Origin: Sphingobacteriales bacterium | GTDB lineage: Bacteria; Bacteroidota; Bacteroidia; Chitinophagales; Chitinophagaceae | Direction: 5' to 3' | Length of the DNA stretch: 64,000 bases | Assembly (NCBI GenBank): GCA_016192105.1 | Contig: JACPUV010000046.1 | Location: forward strand, 62,001-126,000 | Shown here: one piece after another, positions 1 through 8,356 of the stretch | Layout: every line of letters starts with the position of its first letter | How positions within the stretch are numbered: the stretch's first letter is position 1 | Notes under the pieces: generated by a model | Told to the model about the DNA's origin: nothing | The model's input: the letters and a program-made list of their open reading frames with translations, nothing else | The model's database searches: none | Position numbers and translations under genes: made by a program

Positions 1-1387
1 TCCAGGTATTCTTTTTATCATATAGGCTGAACTGGGCGGCACTCACATTGGCATCGTATTCAGCACCGCTCCGCCATACATTGGTATTGGTAAGTGTGAT
101 GCTGGAGTTGTTTTTTAAAGACTGATCCAGCACCATCACATTGTAATTGGTAAGCGGGTCGATCAGTACATTTCTTTTCTTAAGGGTCAGGGTATCCTCC
201 AGCCCGGCATACCGGTTATTGGTAACGGCATTCAGCAAACCCACACCCAGCCCCCTGGCTGTGCGGCCCGAAATTTTGGTGGCATTGATCAGCTTGGACT
301 CCACCGGGTTTTTAATGATCCGGTCATGCCCGTTGATGTATTCATCTACTGAGTGTACCAATATAGGGTCAATGCCGATTCTCCGGGGGTAAAACAAGCC
401 GCTCTTATTGAACAATTCAGTTCCTTCAGTAAAAAAGGGCCTGTTTTCCTGGTATCTTACCTCAAAAGGGGTCAGGTTCAGCACCCGGTTATCACTTTGT
501 ACCTGTCCGAAATCAGGTACAAGTGTGGCGTCCAGTGTAAATGCCTGGTTGATCCCGTATTTTACATCCATGCCCCCATTGACGGAGGAAGTCCAGTCTT
601 TTGTACCGGGTGTCCGCTGGGGAAAATGATTCACATAGGTGGACAGGTAGGGGGAGAATTGAAGACGCAGCGGCGGCTTGATATTCGTGATACCGGTCCA
701 GGTTCCTTCCTGGGTCAGGAAACCGTTTACATTCGGATCGATAGGGTTCCAGGTATATTGCTGTTCTGTTTTTCTCCTGCGGCGGGTAATATTCAGTCCC
801 CAGTTCTGTATTTCTTTCTTGCTGAAACGGATCGCGGAAAAAGGAATGAACATTTCAAAACTCCAGCCGTTGTCGTGTATAACGACGCCGCTTTCCCAAA
901 CGGCGTTCCAGCTGAAATCTTCCCCGCCATTGTTCATATTGTCACCGGGGGACATTTTGGCATCCCATTGTTCGTTCAGCGGGGTGACAAAATATTCGAA
1001 CCCGTTTATCTTATCATGATACGTATCGAAGATGATGCCCACATAATCATTGGTGCCGAACCCGTCCCGTCCTGATAATTCAGTGGCGATGCTGTCTTTG
1101 GCCCGTTCATAACAATAACCGCCGAAATAAATTCCTTCATCACTGTACATCAGGTAGGTTTCCGTGCGGTTCCCGGGGTTTTCCGGAGCGCCTACTGCGG
1201 GACGAAATTCCACAAGACCTGTCATCATGGGAGCATCTTTCCAGGCGGAATCATCCAGGAGTCCGTCGATTTTGATAGGCAGTGTCGTTCGTTTGGCCAC
1301 TAACTGCCGGGGGGCCGGCGACTGGGCATTCGCATAAGAAAAGAGGAGCAAAAAAGCTCCAAGGGCTAAGTTGGTTTTGAATTTCAT
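1..1387 (-). CDS. DUF5916 family protein with CBM9-like N-terminal domain (partial, C-terminus outside window)
   Basis: The reading frame opens at an ATG complementary to 1385-1387 and runs off the left edge, giving 462 residues without a stop. The first 22 residues are a typical Sec signal peptide ending AYANAQ-like (MKFKTNLALGAF, then SYANAQ). Residues of about 30-220 match the carbohydrate-binding family 9-like fold (IDGLLDDSAW, then FGGYCYE), and the stretch VPDFGQVQSDN followed by ENRPFFTEGTELF is the hallmark of DUF5916. Members are large periplasmic or outer-membrane proteins whose C-terminal part is predicted to form a beta-barrel. Their biochemical role is not established. No gene partner is visible in the window. 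The family call is firm; function is unknown. Confidence 0.9.
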   Translation of the reverse strand, partial: MKFKTNLALGAFLLLFSYANAQSPAPRQLVAKRTTLPIKIDGLLDDSAWKDAPMMTGLVEFRPAVGAPENPGNRTETYLMYSDEGIYFGGYCYERAKDSIATELSGRDGFGTNDYVGIIFDTYHDKINGFEYFVTPLNEQWDAKMSPGDNMNNGGEDFSWNAVWESGVVIHDNGWSFEMFIPFSAIRFSKKEIQNWGLNITRRRRKTEQQYTWNPIDPNVNGFLTQEGTWTGITNIKPPLRLQFSPYLSTYVNHFPQRTPGTKDWTSSVNGGMDVKYGINQAFTLDATLVPDFGQVQSDNRVLNLTPFEVRYQENRPFFTEGTELFNKSGLFYPRRIGIDPILVHSVDEYINGHDRIIKNPVESKLINATKISGRTARGLGVGLLNAVTNNRYAGLEDTLTLKKRNVLIDPLTNYNVMVLDQSLKNNSSITLTNTNVWRSGAEYDANVSAAQFSLYDKKNTW

Positions 1388-1579
1388 GGCTATACTTTAA
1401 ACAGTGGTTAGGACGTAGAGACGGAGCAGAAGGTTACTCCTTTTGCAAAAGAACTACTAAATCCTTCGTAGCGTAAAAATAGGGGCGTAAACAGGGTAGC
1501 GGGCCTGGATTTATCTGACCGGCAGGTATTTACTGACGAATGGTCAAAAAGACGGGGCATTAACTTTTTATTGGGAAAT

Positions 1580-1612
1580 AAAAAGGCTGGTCGTTTAAAG
1601 ACCAGCCTTTTT
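1580..1612 (-). terminator. Intrinsic terminator, 12-13 bp stem
   Basis: AAAAGGCTGGTC (1581-1592) pairs perfectly with GACCAGCCTTTT (1600-1611) across a 7-nt loop. Read on the minus strand the stem is followed by a T-rich tract. It lies about 20 nt past the stop of the degenerate sorting-domain remnant at 1633-1866, so it most likely ended transcripts of that lost gene and now serves the gene at 1865-2695. The stem is symmetrical enough to work from both sides. Confidence 0.85.
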
Positions 1613-1632
1613 GGGGTATATACAAACAAGGA

Positions 1633-1866
1633 TTAGCCGTTTATAAAGGGGTTGGTACTACATTTCGCGGACGATAGTATGGTGAACGGGTACAATCCCT
1701 TTGCGATGGGCTGCAACGGAATACTACGACTCTTGTACCTGGTTGCACCCGTTGAAGTGGAAAATACTGTTTTTCCGGTCCTGTCAAAAATGAACGACCT
1801 GATCACTTATGAATTTTTCAACGGATACTGTAGCTGAATGAAAAGACTGGCCGGATTGGTGGGATC
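1633..1866 (-). pseudogene. Remnant of a T9SS type A C-terminal sorting domain
   Basis: Read on the minus strand in one frame, the stretch gives TNPASLFIQLQYPLKNS, an in-frame TAA (complement of 1807-1809), then SFIFDRTGKTVF and IPLQPIAKGLYPFTI. This is the pattern of a T9SS type A sorting domain: the NPAS start, the DxxGKxV turn and the L..GLY..(T/V)I core. There is no start codon or protein body ahead of it. The frame is offset by one from the complete gene that ends at 1865. I read it as the tail of a lost secreted protein, carrying at least one nonsense mutation, still followed by a working terminator. The alternative is chance similarity, which the length of the match makes unlikely. Confidence 0.6.
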
Positions 1867-2695
1867 AGAAGGAAAAAACCTCCGTGTTAAAGGAAACGCC
1901 GATATTGTAATTAAACCCTTTCAGATCTTTTATAGGCAAATCCGTTGATGAACCAAACACATGCCTTATATCAGAAAAGATCTGGAAACTGTTTACATCA
2001 AATGAAACCTTAAATCCTGCCATTCCAAAGGAATTAACCGTGGCGGTCCGGTTAATGATTCTTTCAAAATTTGCATGATCCTCATCGGGAATATTTACGA
2101 CAGAAGCAAACACTGAAAATTCGACTCCCATATTTTGTTTTTTATGGTCTATTATTTTCTCTTTTGAGTATCCCCATTTGTAACCGGCGGTAAAATGAAG
2201 GGTGTTGAAGGAAAATTCCTGGAATTTAGGGTCAGTTGTATCTTTTTTGTTGGTGATCTTTTTAAATGCGAACTCGGCAAATGGCCCATAATAGGAATGG
2301 GACTCGTCTGGTCTTTTTTTCAGGGTTTTCCAAAAACCATGCATAAGAAAGGAGTGATTACCGGATTCGGGAAAAACCAGGGTGGTAGATAAGGCGGAAT
2401 CAGTATTGGTTGCATTCTTATTATAGGAGATATAGTAGTTCCCCTGCCATTTAATGGCCGTGGGATTCGGGTAATAAGCCAATACTGCTTTCCCGCCGGC
2501 ATTTATGCTTTTCAGGGTTTCGTCACTGATATTTCCGACACCGAATATTCTGAAGTTTGGTTCATCCTCCTCTTTCTTTTCAGTGACCCATTGTTGCTTC
2601 TTTTCGGGCTTCCCATAATAATTATTGGAGAGGATTTGCTGCCCGGAGCAAATCATGCTGTAAGACAAAGCAATCAGGCTAACTAATTTTTTCAT
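1865..2695 (-). CDS. Predicted outer-membrane or periplasmic protein, unknown function
   Basis: The product has 276 residues. The open frame extends further upstream to 2881, but the ATG complementary to 2693-2695 is preferred because it is followed directly by a clean signal peptide (MKKLVSLIALSYSMICSGQQ). The mature part has alternating aromatic and polar stretches with short turns, and it ends in phenylalanine after a beta-strand-like segment (YNIGVSFNTEVFSF). That is the usual ending of an outer-membrane beta-barrel. I recognise no family. It stands alone on the minus strand and faces the divergent unit starting at 2873. The barrel idea is inference from sequence pattern only. Confidence 0.75.
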   Translation of the reverse strand: MKKLVSLIALSYSMICSGQQILSNNYYGKPEKKQQWVTEKKEEDEPNFRIFGVGNISDETLKSINAGGKAVLAYYPNPTAIKWQGNYYISYNKNATNTDSALSTTLVFPESGNHSFLMHGFWKTLKKRPDESHSYYGPFAEFAFKKITNKKDTTDPKFQEFSFNTLHFTAGYKWGYSKEKIIDHKKQNMGVEFSVFASVVNIPDEDHANFERIINRTATVNSFGMAGFKVSFDVNSFQIFSDIRHVFGSSTDLPIKDLKGFNYNIGVSFNTEVFSF

Positions 2696-2872
2696 GTTAT
2701 TTAAGTTTATACCTAAAGATTGGAAACCGAAAGTTGCCAGAAAAGATGACAATAACGCTTTTGGGAGGGGTGAAAACACGGGGAAGCGTGGGTAGAACAC
2801 GCTTGCAGGACTGACCTGATAAAGCCAGATTTGTTTGGTATATTGATTTATTCTTTCACCTAAAACAATTTT

Positions 2873-3454
2873 ATGAATCACGAAACCACAAGCCTGCCGC
2901 CGGGCAAAAGGGGCGCTTTACTGAGTCATCTATGGATTGGATTTCTTTGTTTCTTTCTTGGAGGGGCCTTTGTTTTTTTTATAAAAGGGAACGGAGGAAA
3001 GCCACAAAAGGCGGATGAATATTCTTTTACCCCGGTCGAGAGCCTGCAAAAGAAGATGAAGGATGGTGGCACTGTTCCCAGAACGGAGTCCGAGACATTT
3101 ACGGGGGAGTTCTTAAAATACATGCGGGTAAAGGAGCCGGACCCGGCAGAATTTGATAGGAAATTTACGGCCGCCACCTGGTATAGTATGACCGAACTGG
3201 AAAATTACTTCAAAGCAATTAAGGACGAAACCGGGCTGCTTAGCACTCAGATCAGGATCTATGTTTGCCCGGCTGTTTATTCACAGGGGACAACGAATCC
3301 ATATAATCAGCGGGATGTCAGCGGAAGAATGACAACGACCCTGGCATTTTTCCAGGCGCCCTTTACAATTTTTAAACCCGGTACAAAAGAATTATATTTA
3401 AAGGGAAACCCCAATTGCCTCGGGTTGTATAACTGGGGTGACCTGGAGCCGTAA
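2873..3454 (+). CDS. Hypothetical single-pass membrane protein
   Basis: The product has 193 residues. Residues of about 18-38 form one strongly hydrophobic segment (LWIGFLCFFLGGAFVFFI) preceded by basic residues, so the rest is probably periplasmic or anchored. The remainder is soluble with no motif I recognise. It begins a same-strand run with the membrane protein at 3473 (18-nt gap) and the sensor kinase and regulator that follow, so the four genes may form one transcript. It could be an input protein for the two-component pair, but that is only a positional guess. Confidence 0.75.
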   Translation: MNHETTSLPPGKRGALLSHLWIGFLCFFLGGAFVFFIKGNGGKPQKADEYSFTPVESLQKKMKDGGTVPRTESETFTGEFLKYMRVKEPDPAEFDRKFTAATWYSMTELENYFKAIKDETGLLSTQIRIYVCPAVYSQGTTNPYNQRDVSGRMTTTLAFFQAPFTIFKPGTKELYLKGNPNCLGLYNWGDLEP

Positions 3455-3472
3455 AAACAGTAAACAGGCTGC

Positions 3473-4114
3473 ATGTTTGAAATAACTTTTGTTTTGGAGA
3501 TAATGGCCTTTATTACCGGGTTGGTCTTTTTTAAGAAGATCGGCCCGGCTCCATACCGGCTTGCTGTCTTTCTATTGGGTATTACGGTACTGAATGAAGG
3601 GTTGTCGCACTATGGTGTTTACCGGCATTCCGGATGGAATAAAATTATATTTTACCAGGGATTCTTCCTGGTGGAATACATCATTATCGGCATTATTTTC
3701 ATATCGGTAATCCGCAACCGGAAATCCGCCTTGCTATTGATGCTGGCCGATCTGTTTGTTTCTTGTTTCTTTTTATCCAGGGAGGGGGCCGCTGTATTCA
3801 ATGTGAACTATATTACGGCGATTTGTACAGGGCTGCTGCTCCTTTCGGTTTTCTATTTAACGGAATTGGTTTATGCAAACCAGGTAATTGACCTGAAAGC
3901 CCATTCCTTATTTATATTTTCCGTTGGCCTGATTGTCGCACAGCTGTTTCTCCTGTTTTATGTAAACGCAAAAAGGGTTGAATCATTCAGAAACGACCCT
4001 CATGCAATTGGGGTATTCCGGCTGTTAAATTTAATGGGGAATCTTGTTTATTACTTATGTATCTGTTATAGTTTTATATGCGGTTTACTATATCCGAGGC
4101 GGGTTGGTATTTGA
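3473..4114 (+). CDS. Polytopic membrane protein of unknown function
   Basis: The product has 213 residues with about seven hydrophobic segments evenly spaced along its length. No catalytic motif is visible. The end of the gene overlaps the start of the histidine kinase at 4078 by 37 nt in another frame, which suggests translational coupling. Proteins of this shape sit next to LytS/NarX-like kinases in many Bacteroidota and are plausible membrane sensors or scaffolds for them. That role is inferred from position, not seen in the sequence. Confidence 0.8.
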   Translation: MFEITFVLEIMAFITGLVFFKKIGPAPYRLAVFLLGITVLNEGLSHYGVYRHSGWNKIIFYQGFFLVEYIIIGIIFISVIRNRKSALLLMLADLFVSCFFLSREGAAVFNVNYITAICTGLLLLSVFYLTELVYANQVIDLKAHSLFIFSVGLIVAQLFLLFYVNAKRVESFRNDPHAIGVFRLLNLMGNLVYYLCICYSFICGLLYPRRVGI

Positions 4115-4878
4115 TGGGGTCATGCCTCTTCTTTATTTTAATATTTGGTTTTTTTATTTTCTTCTACATTAAAATAAAGCAGCGGCATAACCGCTTACTT
4201 TTAAATGAGCAAAAAGTAAAAAGCGAGTTCGAGCAAGCGCTACTCCGTACCCAGCTCGAGATCAGGGAACAAACCCTCAAGATCATTTCAGAAGAAATTC
4301 ACGATAATATCGGGCAGGCCCTGAGCCTGGCCAAACTGAAACTTAATACCCTGAAATATGATAGGCCGGACCTGCTGGTGGAGAAGATCAATGATTCCAG
4401 GGACCTGGTCAGTAAAGCGATCCAGGACCTGCGGGACCTTTCCCGGAGCCTGAATACCGATGGTATCGCCTCCCTGGGACTGGTCCGTGCCCTGGAGCAG
4501 GAGTTGGAACTTTTCCGTAAAACGGGATTTTATACCAGGTTGCATGTACAGGGAAGCAGCCGGAAACTCGAGCCGGAGAAAGAACTGATTATTTTCCGGA
4601 TTCTCCAGGAATCGCTGAATAATATTATCCGGCACGCTGAAGCCAACTCTATTACGGTCAGCATAGTGTACCTGGACAACCGGCTCGAACTGCAGATTCA
4701 GGATGACGGTAAGGGGGCTTCCATGGAGCAACTGGACATGGAAGGAAATAGTAACAGGAGCCTGGGCCTGCGAAATATGAGCAGCCGGGCTAAAATGATC
4801 GGGGGAACATTCTCAATAAAGAGTGAGCCAGGTAACGGAACAATCATTAAATTGAATATCCCTTTTAATAATAACTAA
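4078..4878 (+). CDS. Sensor histidine kinase, HisKA_3 (NarL-partner) type
   Basis: The product has 266 residues. One transmembrane helix (residues about 10-32) is followed by a short coiled linker with no sensing domain. The dimerisation box SEEIHDNIGQALSLAKL contains the phosphoacceptor histidine with the HDxxGQ signature of the HisKA_3 family. The C-terminal HATPase domain shows an N-box (LQESLNNIIRHAEA), a G1 motif (QDDGKGA) and a G2 motif (GLRNMSSRAKMIGG). It autophosphorylates and should pass phosphate to the response regulator encoded next, whose ATG overlaps this stop codon. Lacking its own sensor, it may depend on the upstream membrane proteins for input. Confidence 0.95.
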   Translation: MRFTISEAGWYLMGSCLFFILIFGFFIFFYIKIKQRHNRLLLNEQKVKSEFEQALLRTQLEIREQTLKIISEEIHDNIGQALSLAKLKLNTLKYDRPDLLVEKINDSRDLVSKAIQDLRDLSRSLNTDGIASLGLVRALEQELELFRKTGFYTRLHVQGSSRKLEPEKELIIFRILQESLNNIIRHAEANSITVSIVYLDNRLELQIQDDGKGASMEQLDMEGNSNRSLGLRNMSSRAKMIGGTFSIKSEPGNGTIIKLNIPFNNN

Positions 4879-5528
4879 TGGATAGAAAAGCGGTATTGGT
4901 AGATGATCATGTGCTGCTTCGCAACGGATTGGCCGGCCTTATCAGGGACCTTGGCTATGAAGTATTGTTTGAAGCGGACAATGGAAAGGAGTTCGCCGAA
5001 AAACTGAACCAGGCGGACCTGCCGGATATCGTATTGCTGGATATCAATATGCCCCTGATGGACGGGTATGATACCGCTGCCTGGATCCGGCGCCATTACC
5101 CTGAAATAAAAATACTGGCCCTCAGTATGTATGATGATGAACAGGCGATCATCCGGATGCTGAAGAACGGCGCATGTGGTTATATCCTGAAGGATACGGA
5201 ACCGGCCGAGCTGAAAAAAGCCATGGATGATATCTGCAGCAAAGGGTTCTACTATTCTGAAATGGTAACCGGCCGGCTGATCCATACGATCCATTCCCTG
5301 CAGGAAGAAAACAGTCCTGCCAGGACCCTGACCGGTTTAAATGAACGGGAGATCGAATTCCTGAAACTCGCTGCAACCGAACTGACCTACAAAGAAATTG
5401 CGGAGCAACTGCACCTGAGTCCCCGTACCATTGACGGATACCGGGATGATCTGTTTGAGAAACTGAATATCCGAAGCCGGGTAGGCCTCGTGCTTTTCGC
5501 CATTAAAAACGGGATTGTACGTCTCTGA
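4878..5528 (+). CDS. Response regulator, NarL/FixJ family with LuxR-type HTH
   Basis: The product has 216 residues. The receiver domain (1-120) carries the acidic pair DD at 9-10, phosphoacceptor Asp55 in LLDINMP, and Lys105 in GYILKD. A LuxR-type helix-turn-helix follows at about 148-212 (LNEREIEFLKLAATELTYKEIA, then SPRTIDGYR). The start codon shares a base with the kinase stop (TAATG), so the pair is translationally coupled. It is the DNA-binding output of the system encoded from 2873 or 4078 onward. Its target genes cannot be told from this window. Confidence 0.96.
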   Translation: MDRKAVLVDDHVLLRNGLAGLIRDLGYEVLFEADNGKEFAEKLNQADLPDIVLLDINMPLMDGYDTAAWIRRHYPEIKILALSMYDDEQAIIRMLKNGACGYILKDTEPAELKKAMDDICSKGFYYSEMVTGRLIHTIHSLQEENSPARTLTGLNEREIEFLKLAATELTYKEIAEQLHLSPRTIDGYRDDLFEKLNIRSRVGLVLFAIKNGIVRL

Positions 5529-5740
5529 TTTAACAAAAAGGGCCAGGGGTACAGACCTGAATTTGCTACAGTAGCATACCTGTTTCGCGGCGCGGGACCT
5601 GCATAACCGGGTGCCACTAAATCACAGGGGAACACAAGAAATCCGCTTTGAATACTGGTTTATCTGCCATCTCGTTTTGTGCGAGTCGTTTGATTTCGTG
5701 ATCCGGCAATCCGTATTCAACTGTGCAATCCGTGGCTTCT

Positions 5741-7150
5741 TCAATTCAACACACTGTTTTCTTTAACGATCTCCGCCTTTTCCTGCTCTTTGATCCTGGC
5801 CCAGCCCCCGTTAATATTTCGCAGGTTGTGGATACCTTCCCTTTTCAGGAGGGAAGCGGCAATCACACTGCGGTAACCGCCGGCACAATGCAGGTAGAGA
5901 TTGTGTTGCTCCTCTATATTGGCCATTGCACCGGGATCGGTCATTTCCTGCAGGGGAATATTCACCGCTCCTTTCAGGTGTCCGTCTGCAAACTCCGTTT
6001 CCCGGCGAACATCCACCACGACCAGGTTGGGGTCATGCGGCAGATCCATCATCAACTCGTCGGCATCTACATCAATGATCATATCAATAGGGCGGCCCGC
6101 TGCCTGCCAGGCCTCAAATCCTCCTTTGAGGTATCCATTGATTTTATCGAAGCCCACTCTTGCCAGCCGGATAATGGTTTCTTTTTCCTTTCCCGGGTCG
6201 GTTACCAGGAGCAGGGGTTTGTCGAAGGGAAGCAGGCTGCCGGCCCATTCTGCAAAGCGGCCTTCCAGTCCGATACTGACAGAACCCGGAACAAATCCTT
6301 TCATAAAAAGATCAGCATGCCGCGTATCGAGGATGATCCTGTCTTCCTTTGCCAGCAGACTGAATTCATCGGCTGGTATTTCCTTCATCCCCTTTTCCAG
6401 TACCTTAACCAGGCTGTCGTATCCTTCCTTGTTGATCCGGGCATTCACCGGGAAATAAGAGGGGGGAGCTGTGATCCCATCTGTTACCTGGGAAATAAAA
6501 TCTTCTTTGCTGACAGCTTTCATCGCGTAGTTTGACTGCTTTTCCTCACCGATGCTGCTGTGTGTTTCGGGTCCCAGATTTTTACCACAGGAACTGCCCG
6601 GTCCATGCGCCGGGTAAACGATCACTCCATCAGCCAGGGGAAATAATTTTTTGTGAATGCTGTCATACAGCATACCCGCGAGATCGTTGGTGGTCAGCTC
6701 GGCACCTTTCTGTGCCAGGTCGGGACGGCCCACATCGCCGACAAATAATGTATCGCCTGTGAAAACACAATGATCCTTACCGGAGGGATCCCGTAATAAA
6801 TAACAGGTGGATTCAAGGGTATGGCCGGGTGTATGCAGTACTTCAATCTTCAGGTTGCCCACGCTAAAGAGCTCACCATCTTTTGCCACCAGTGCCTGGA
6901 ATTTTGTTTTGGTACCGGGACCATACACAATGGGTGCCCCGGTGGCCTGCCCAAGATCCAGGTGACCGCTGACAAAATCCGCATGAAAATGAGTCTCAAA
7001 AATATATTTGATACGGGCGTTTCTCCCGGTAGCCAGTTCCAGGTAAGGTTCAATATCACGCAGGGGGTCAATGATGGCGGCCTCCCCGTTGTCTTCTATA
7101 TAGTAAGCTGCTTCGCTGAGACAATTGGTATATAGCTGTTTTATGTACAT
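5741..7150 (-). CDS. MBL-fold hydrolase with two rhodanese domains, persulfide dioxygenase-like
   Basis: The product has 469 residues. The N-terminal metallo-beta-lactamase domain (about 1-250) carries metal ligands in THFHADFVSGH, HTPGHT, TGDTLF and PAHGPGSSCG, the pattern of ETHE1/persulfide-dioxygenase-like proteins. Two rhodanese domains follow. The first (about 270-355) has TDPGKEKE where the active-site loop should be, so it lacks cysteine and is probably structural. The second (about 370-460) keeps the loop HCAGGYRS with the persulfide-carrying cysteine. Such fusions oxidise glutathione- or other low-molecular-weight persulfides during sulfide detoxification. An ArsR-type regulator lies directly upstream on the same strand but is separated from it by a terminator. 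Confidence 0.92.
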   Translation of the reverse strand: MYIKQLYTNCLSEAAYYIEDNGEAAIIDPLRDIEPYLELATGRNARIKYIFETHFHADFVSGHLDLGQATGAPIVYGPGTKTKFQALVAKDGELFSVGNLKIEVLHTPGHTLESTCYLLRDPSGKDHCVFTGDTLFVGDVGRPDLAQKGAELTTNDLAGMLYDSIHKKLFPLADGVIVYPAHGPGSSCGKNLGPETHSSIGEEKQSNYAMKAVSKEDFISQVTDGITAPPSYFPVNARINKEGYDSLVKVLEKGMKEIPADEFSLLAKEDRIILDTRHADLFMKGFVPGSVSIGLEGRFAEWAGSLLPFDKPLLLVTDPGKEKETIIRLARVGFDKINGYLKGGFEAWQAAGRPIDMIIDVDADELMMDLPHDPNLVVVDVRRETEFADGHLKGAVNIPLQEMTDPGAMANIEEQHNLYLHCAGGYRSVIAASLLKREGIHNLRNINGGWARIKEQEKAEIVKENSVLN

Positions 7151-7192
7151 GGTTCGTGGTTTTTGTTTTTCGCAATACGGGCAAAATTACCC

Positions 7193-7230
7193 GAAAAATA
7201 AAAAACCCCGCCACTTTTCAGGGAGACGGG
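7193..7230 (-). terminator. Intrinsic terminator after the ArsR-family gene
   Basis: CCCCG (7205-7209) pairs with CGGGG (7226-7230) and, on the minus strand, is followed by a run of T residues (complement of the A-run 7193-7204). It lies between the regulator stop at 7257 and the MBL-rhodanese start at 7150, so most regulator transcripts should end before the enzyme gene. Confidence 0.75.
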
Positions 7231-7256
7231 GCTGAGAAAATCCGGTTGGGCTACCC

Positions 7257-7595
7257 TTAGTTCAGGAGCTGTTTAATAAACTGGTTCAATTCCTGCATAC
7301 GACTGATGTTCACGGAATAGTAAATAAATTTTCCGTCTCTTTCCGTTTTCACAAAACCGGCTTTGCGAAGGATCGCCAGGTGCTGTGAAGCAACTGATTG
7401 TTCGAGCCTGAGTTTGACATATAATTCGGTTACGGTCATTTTCCCGCTTTCATCGATCAGTTTCAGGATTTGCTGGCGAAGTTTATGGTTCAGCGCCCTG
7501 AGTACGAGAGCGGCTTTTTTTACTTCCAGCAGGTCAACTTTCAACAGGATCCCATTTTCTTTCGGGTCATTAATGGTTATTGAATAATTACTCAT
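7257..7595 (-). CDS. ArsR-family winged-helix transcriptional regulator, cysteine-free
   Basis: The product has 112 residues from the ATG complementary to 7593-7595. The frame could open 12 codons earlier (to 7631), but the added residues are not family-like. Residues about 25-100 form the ArsR winged helix: LRQQILKLIDES, then VTELYVKLRLEQSVASQHLAILRKAG as helix-turn-helix, then the wing RDGKFIYYSV. No cysteine is present, so it cannot use the dithiol persulfide switch of SqrR/BigR-type repressors or the classical thiol metal sites. It probably represses itself or neighbours through another cue. A possible -7 element TATTTTTG lies upstream on the minus strand. Confidence 0.93.
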   Translation of the reverse strand: MSNYSITINDPKENGILLKVDLLEVKKAALVLRALNHKLRQQILKLIDESGKMTVTELYVKLRLEQSVASQHLAILRKAGFVKTERDGKFIYYSVNISRMQELNQFIKQLLN

Positions 7596-7687
7596 ATTCA
7601 GAAAAGGTTGGTTTTTGAAATGGAAATACAAAAATACCTACAACAGTTCGTGTATTCGTTAATAAAATGATAAGACGGTAACTAAAA

Positions 7688-8356
7688 TTATTTCCTGCGG
7701 CCTTTAGTATAAAATTCTTTTATATATACAGGCTCCGCATAGGCGAGGCTTGCAAATTCCTGCAAGGCATACGCATGGAAGGATAATTCAGTAAGATGCA
7801 AGCTGTTAAACTGAATTTCCTCAAATTGAGCCAGGGAAGAATGGATAAGTGCCTGCAGTTTTTTACTCCCGCTGCCACAGAAAAGGATAGGATGAGCGGC
7901 AAGAAATGACTGGTAAGTGGTTTCGTCAAGAAGCATTGCTTCTTCCGGTGAAAGGAGGGATAGATTTTTATTATATATCGCGGAATAAACCTCCATTCTT
8001 CTTGCATCAATCATGGGGCAGATCAGGTCAACGGCCTTCTTCTTTGCTGCATTGGCCATCATCTTTAATGTACTGACGGTGATCAGTGGCAGACCCAGGG
8101 CATAACAAAGCCCCTTGGCCGTGGCCAGGCCCACCCGCAGTCCCGTATAGGAACCCGGACCGATCGTAACGGCCACAGCATCCAGTTGCCGCAGGGAAAT
8201 AGCTGAAGAATTCATCAGGTCGCTGATTGCAGTGTGAATCCAGGAAGCATGGTCAGACTGGTTTTCGTTGGTTGCCAACTGCAGCGGGCATTCATCCCTG
8301 GCAATGCAAACGGAAGCCGTTTCCTGCGAAGTGTCAATATTTAATAGGAGGGCCAT
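7688..8356 (-). CDS. tsaB: TsaB, tRNA t6A37 threonylcarbamoyltransferase complex dimerisation subunit
   Basis: The product has 222 residues, normal for TsaB. It has the ASKHA-fold N-terminus LLLNIDTS and the family block VTIGPGSYTGLRVGLATAKGL at about residues 62-82, a degenerate relative of the TsaD nucleotide site. TsaB pairs with TsaD and TsaE to add threonylcarbamoyl to A37 of ANN-decoding tRNAs. Its ATG overlaps the stop of the 3-hydroxyacyl-CoA dehydrogenase-like gene (TAATG), so the two are translationally coupled on the minus strand. tsaD and tsaE are not in this window. Confidence 0.95.
   Translation of the reverse strand: MALLLNIDTSQETASVCIARDECPLQLATNENQSDHASWIHTAISDLMNSSAISLRQLDAVAVTIGPGSYTGLRVGLATAKGLCYALGLPLITVSTLKMMANAAKKKAVDLICPMIDARRMEVYSAIYNKNLSLLSPEEAMLLDETTYQSFLAAHPILFCGSGSKKLQALIHSSLAQFEEIQFNSLHLTELSFHAYALQEFASLAYAEPVYIKEFYTKGRRK

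Noticed and set aside
1652..1837. 61-codon plus-strand frame
   Set aside because: It overlaps the T9SS sorting-domain remnant read on the minus strand, which has a much better explanation.
7600..7690. Operator-like inverted repeat GAATAC/GTATTT upstream of the ArsR gene
   Set aside because: The arms are short, imperfect and about 20 nt apart in AT-rich sequence; the match is not better than chance.
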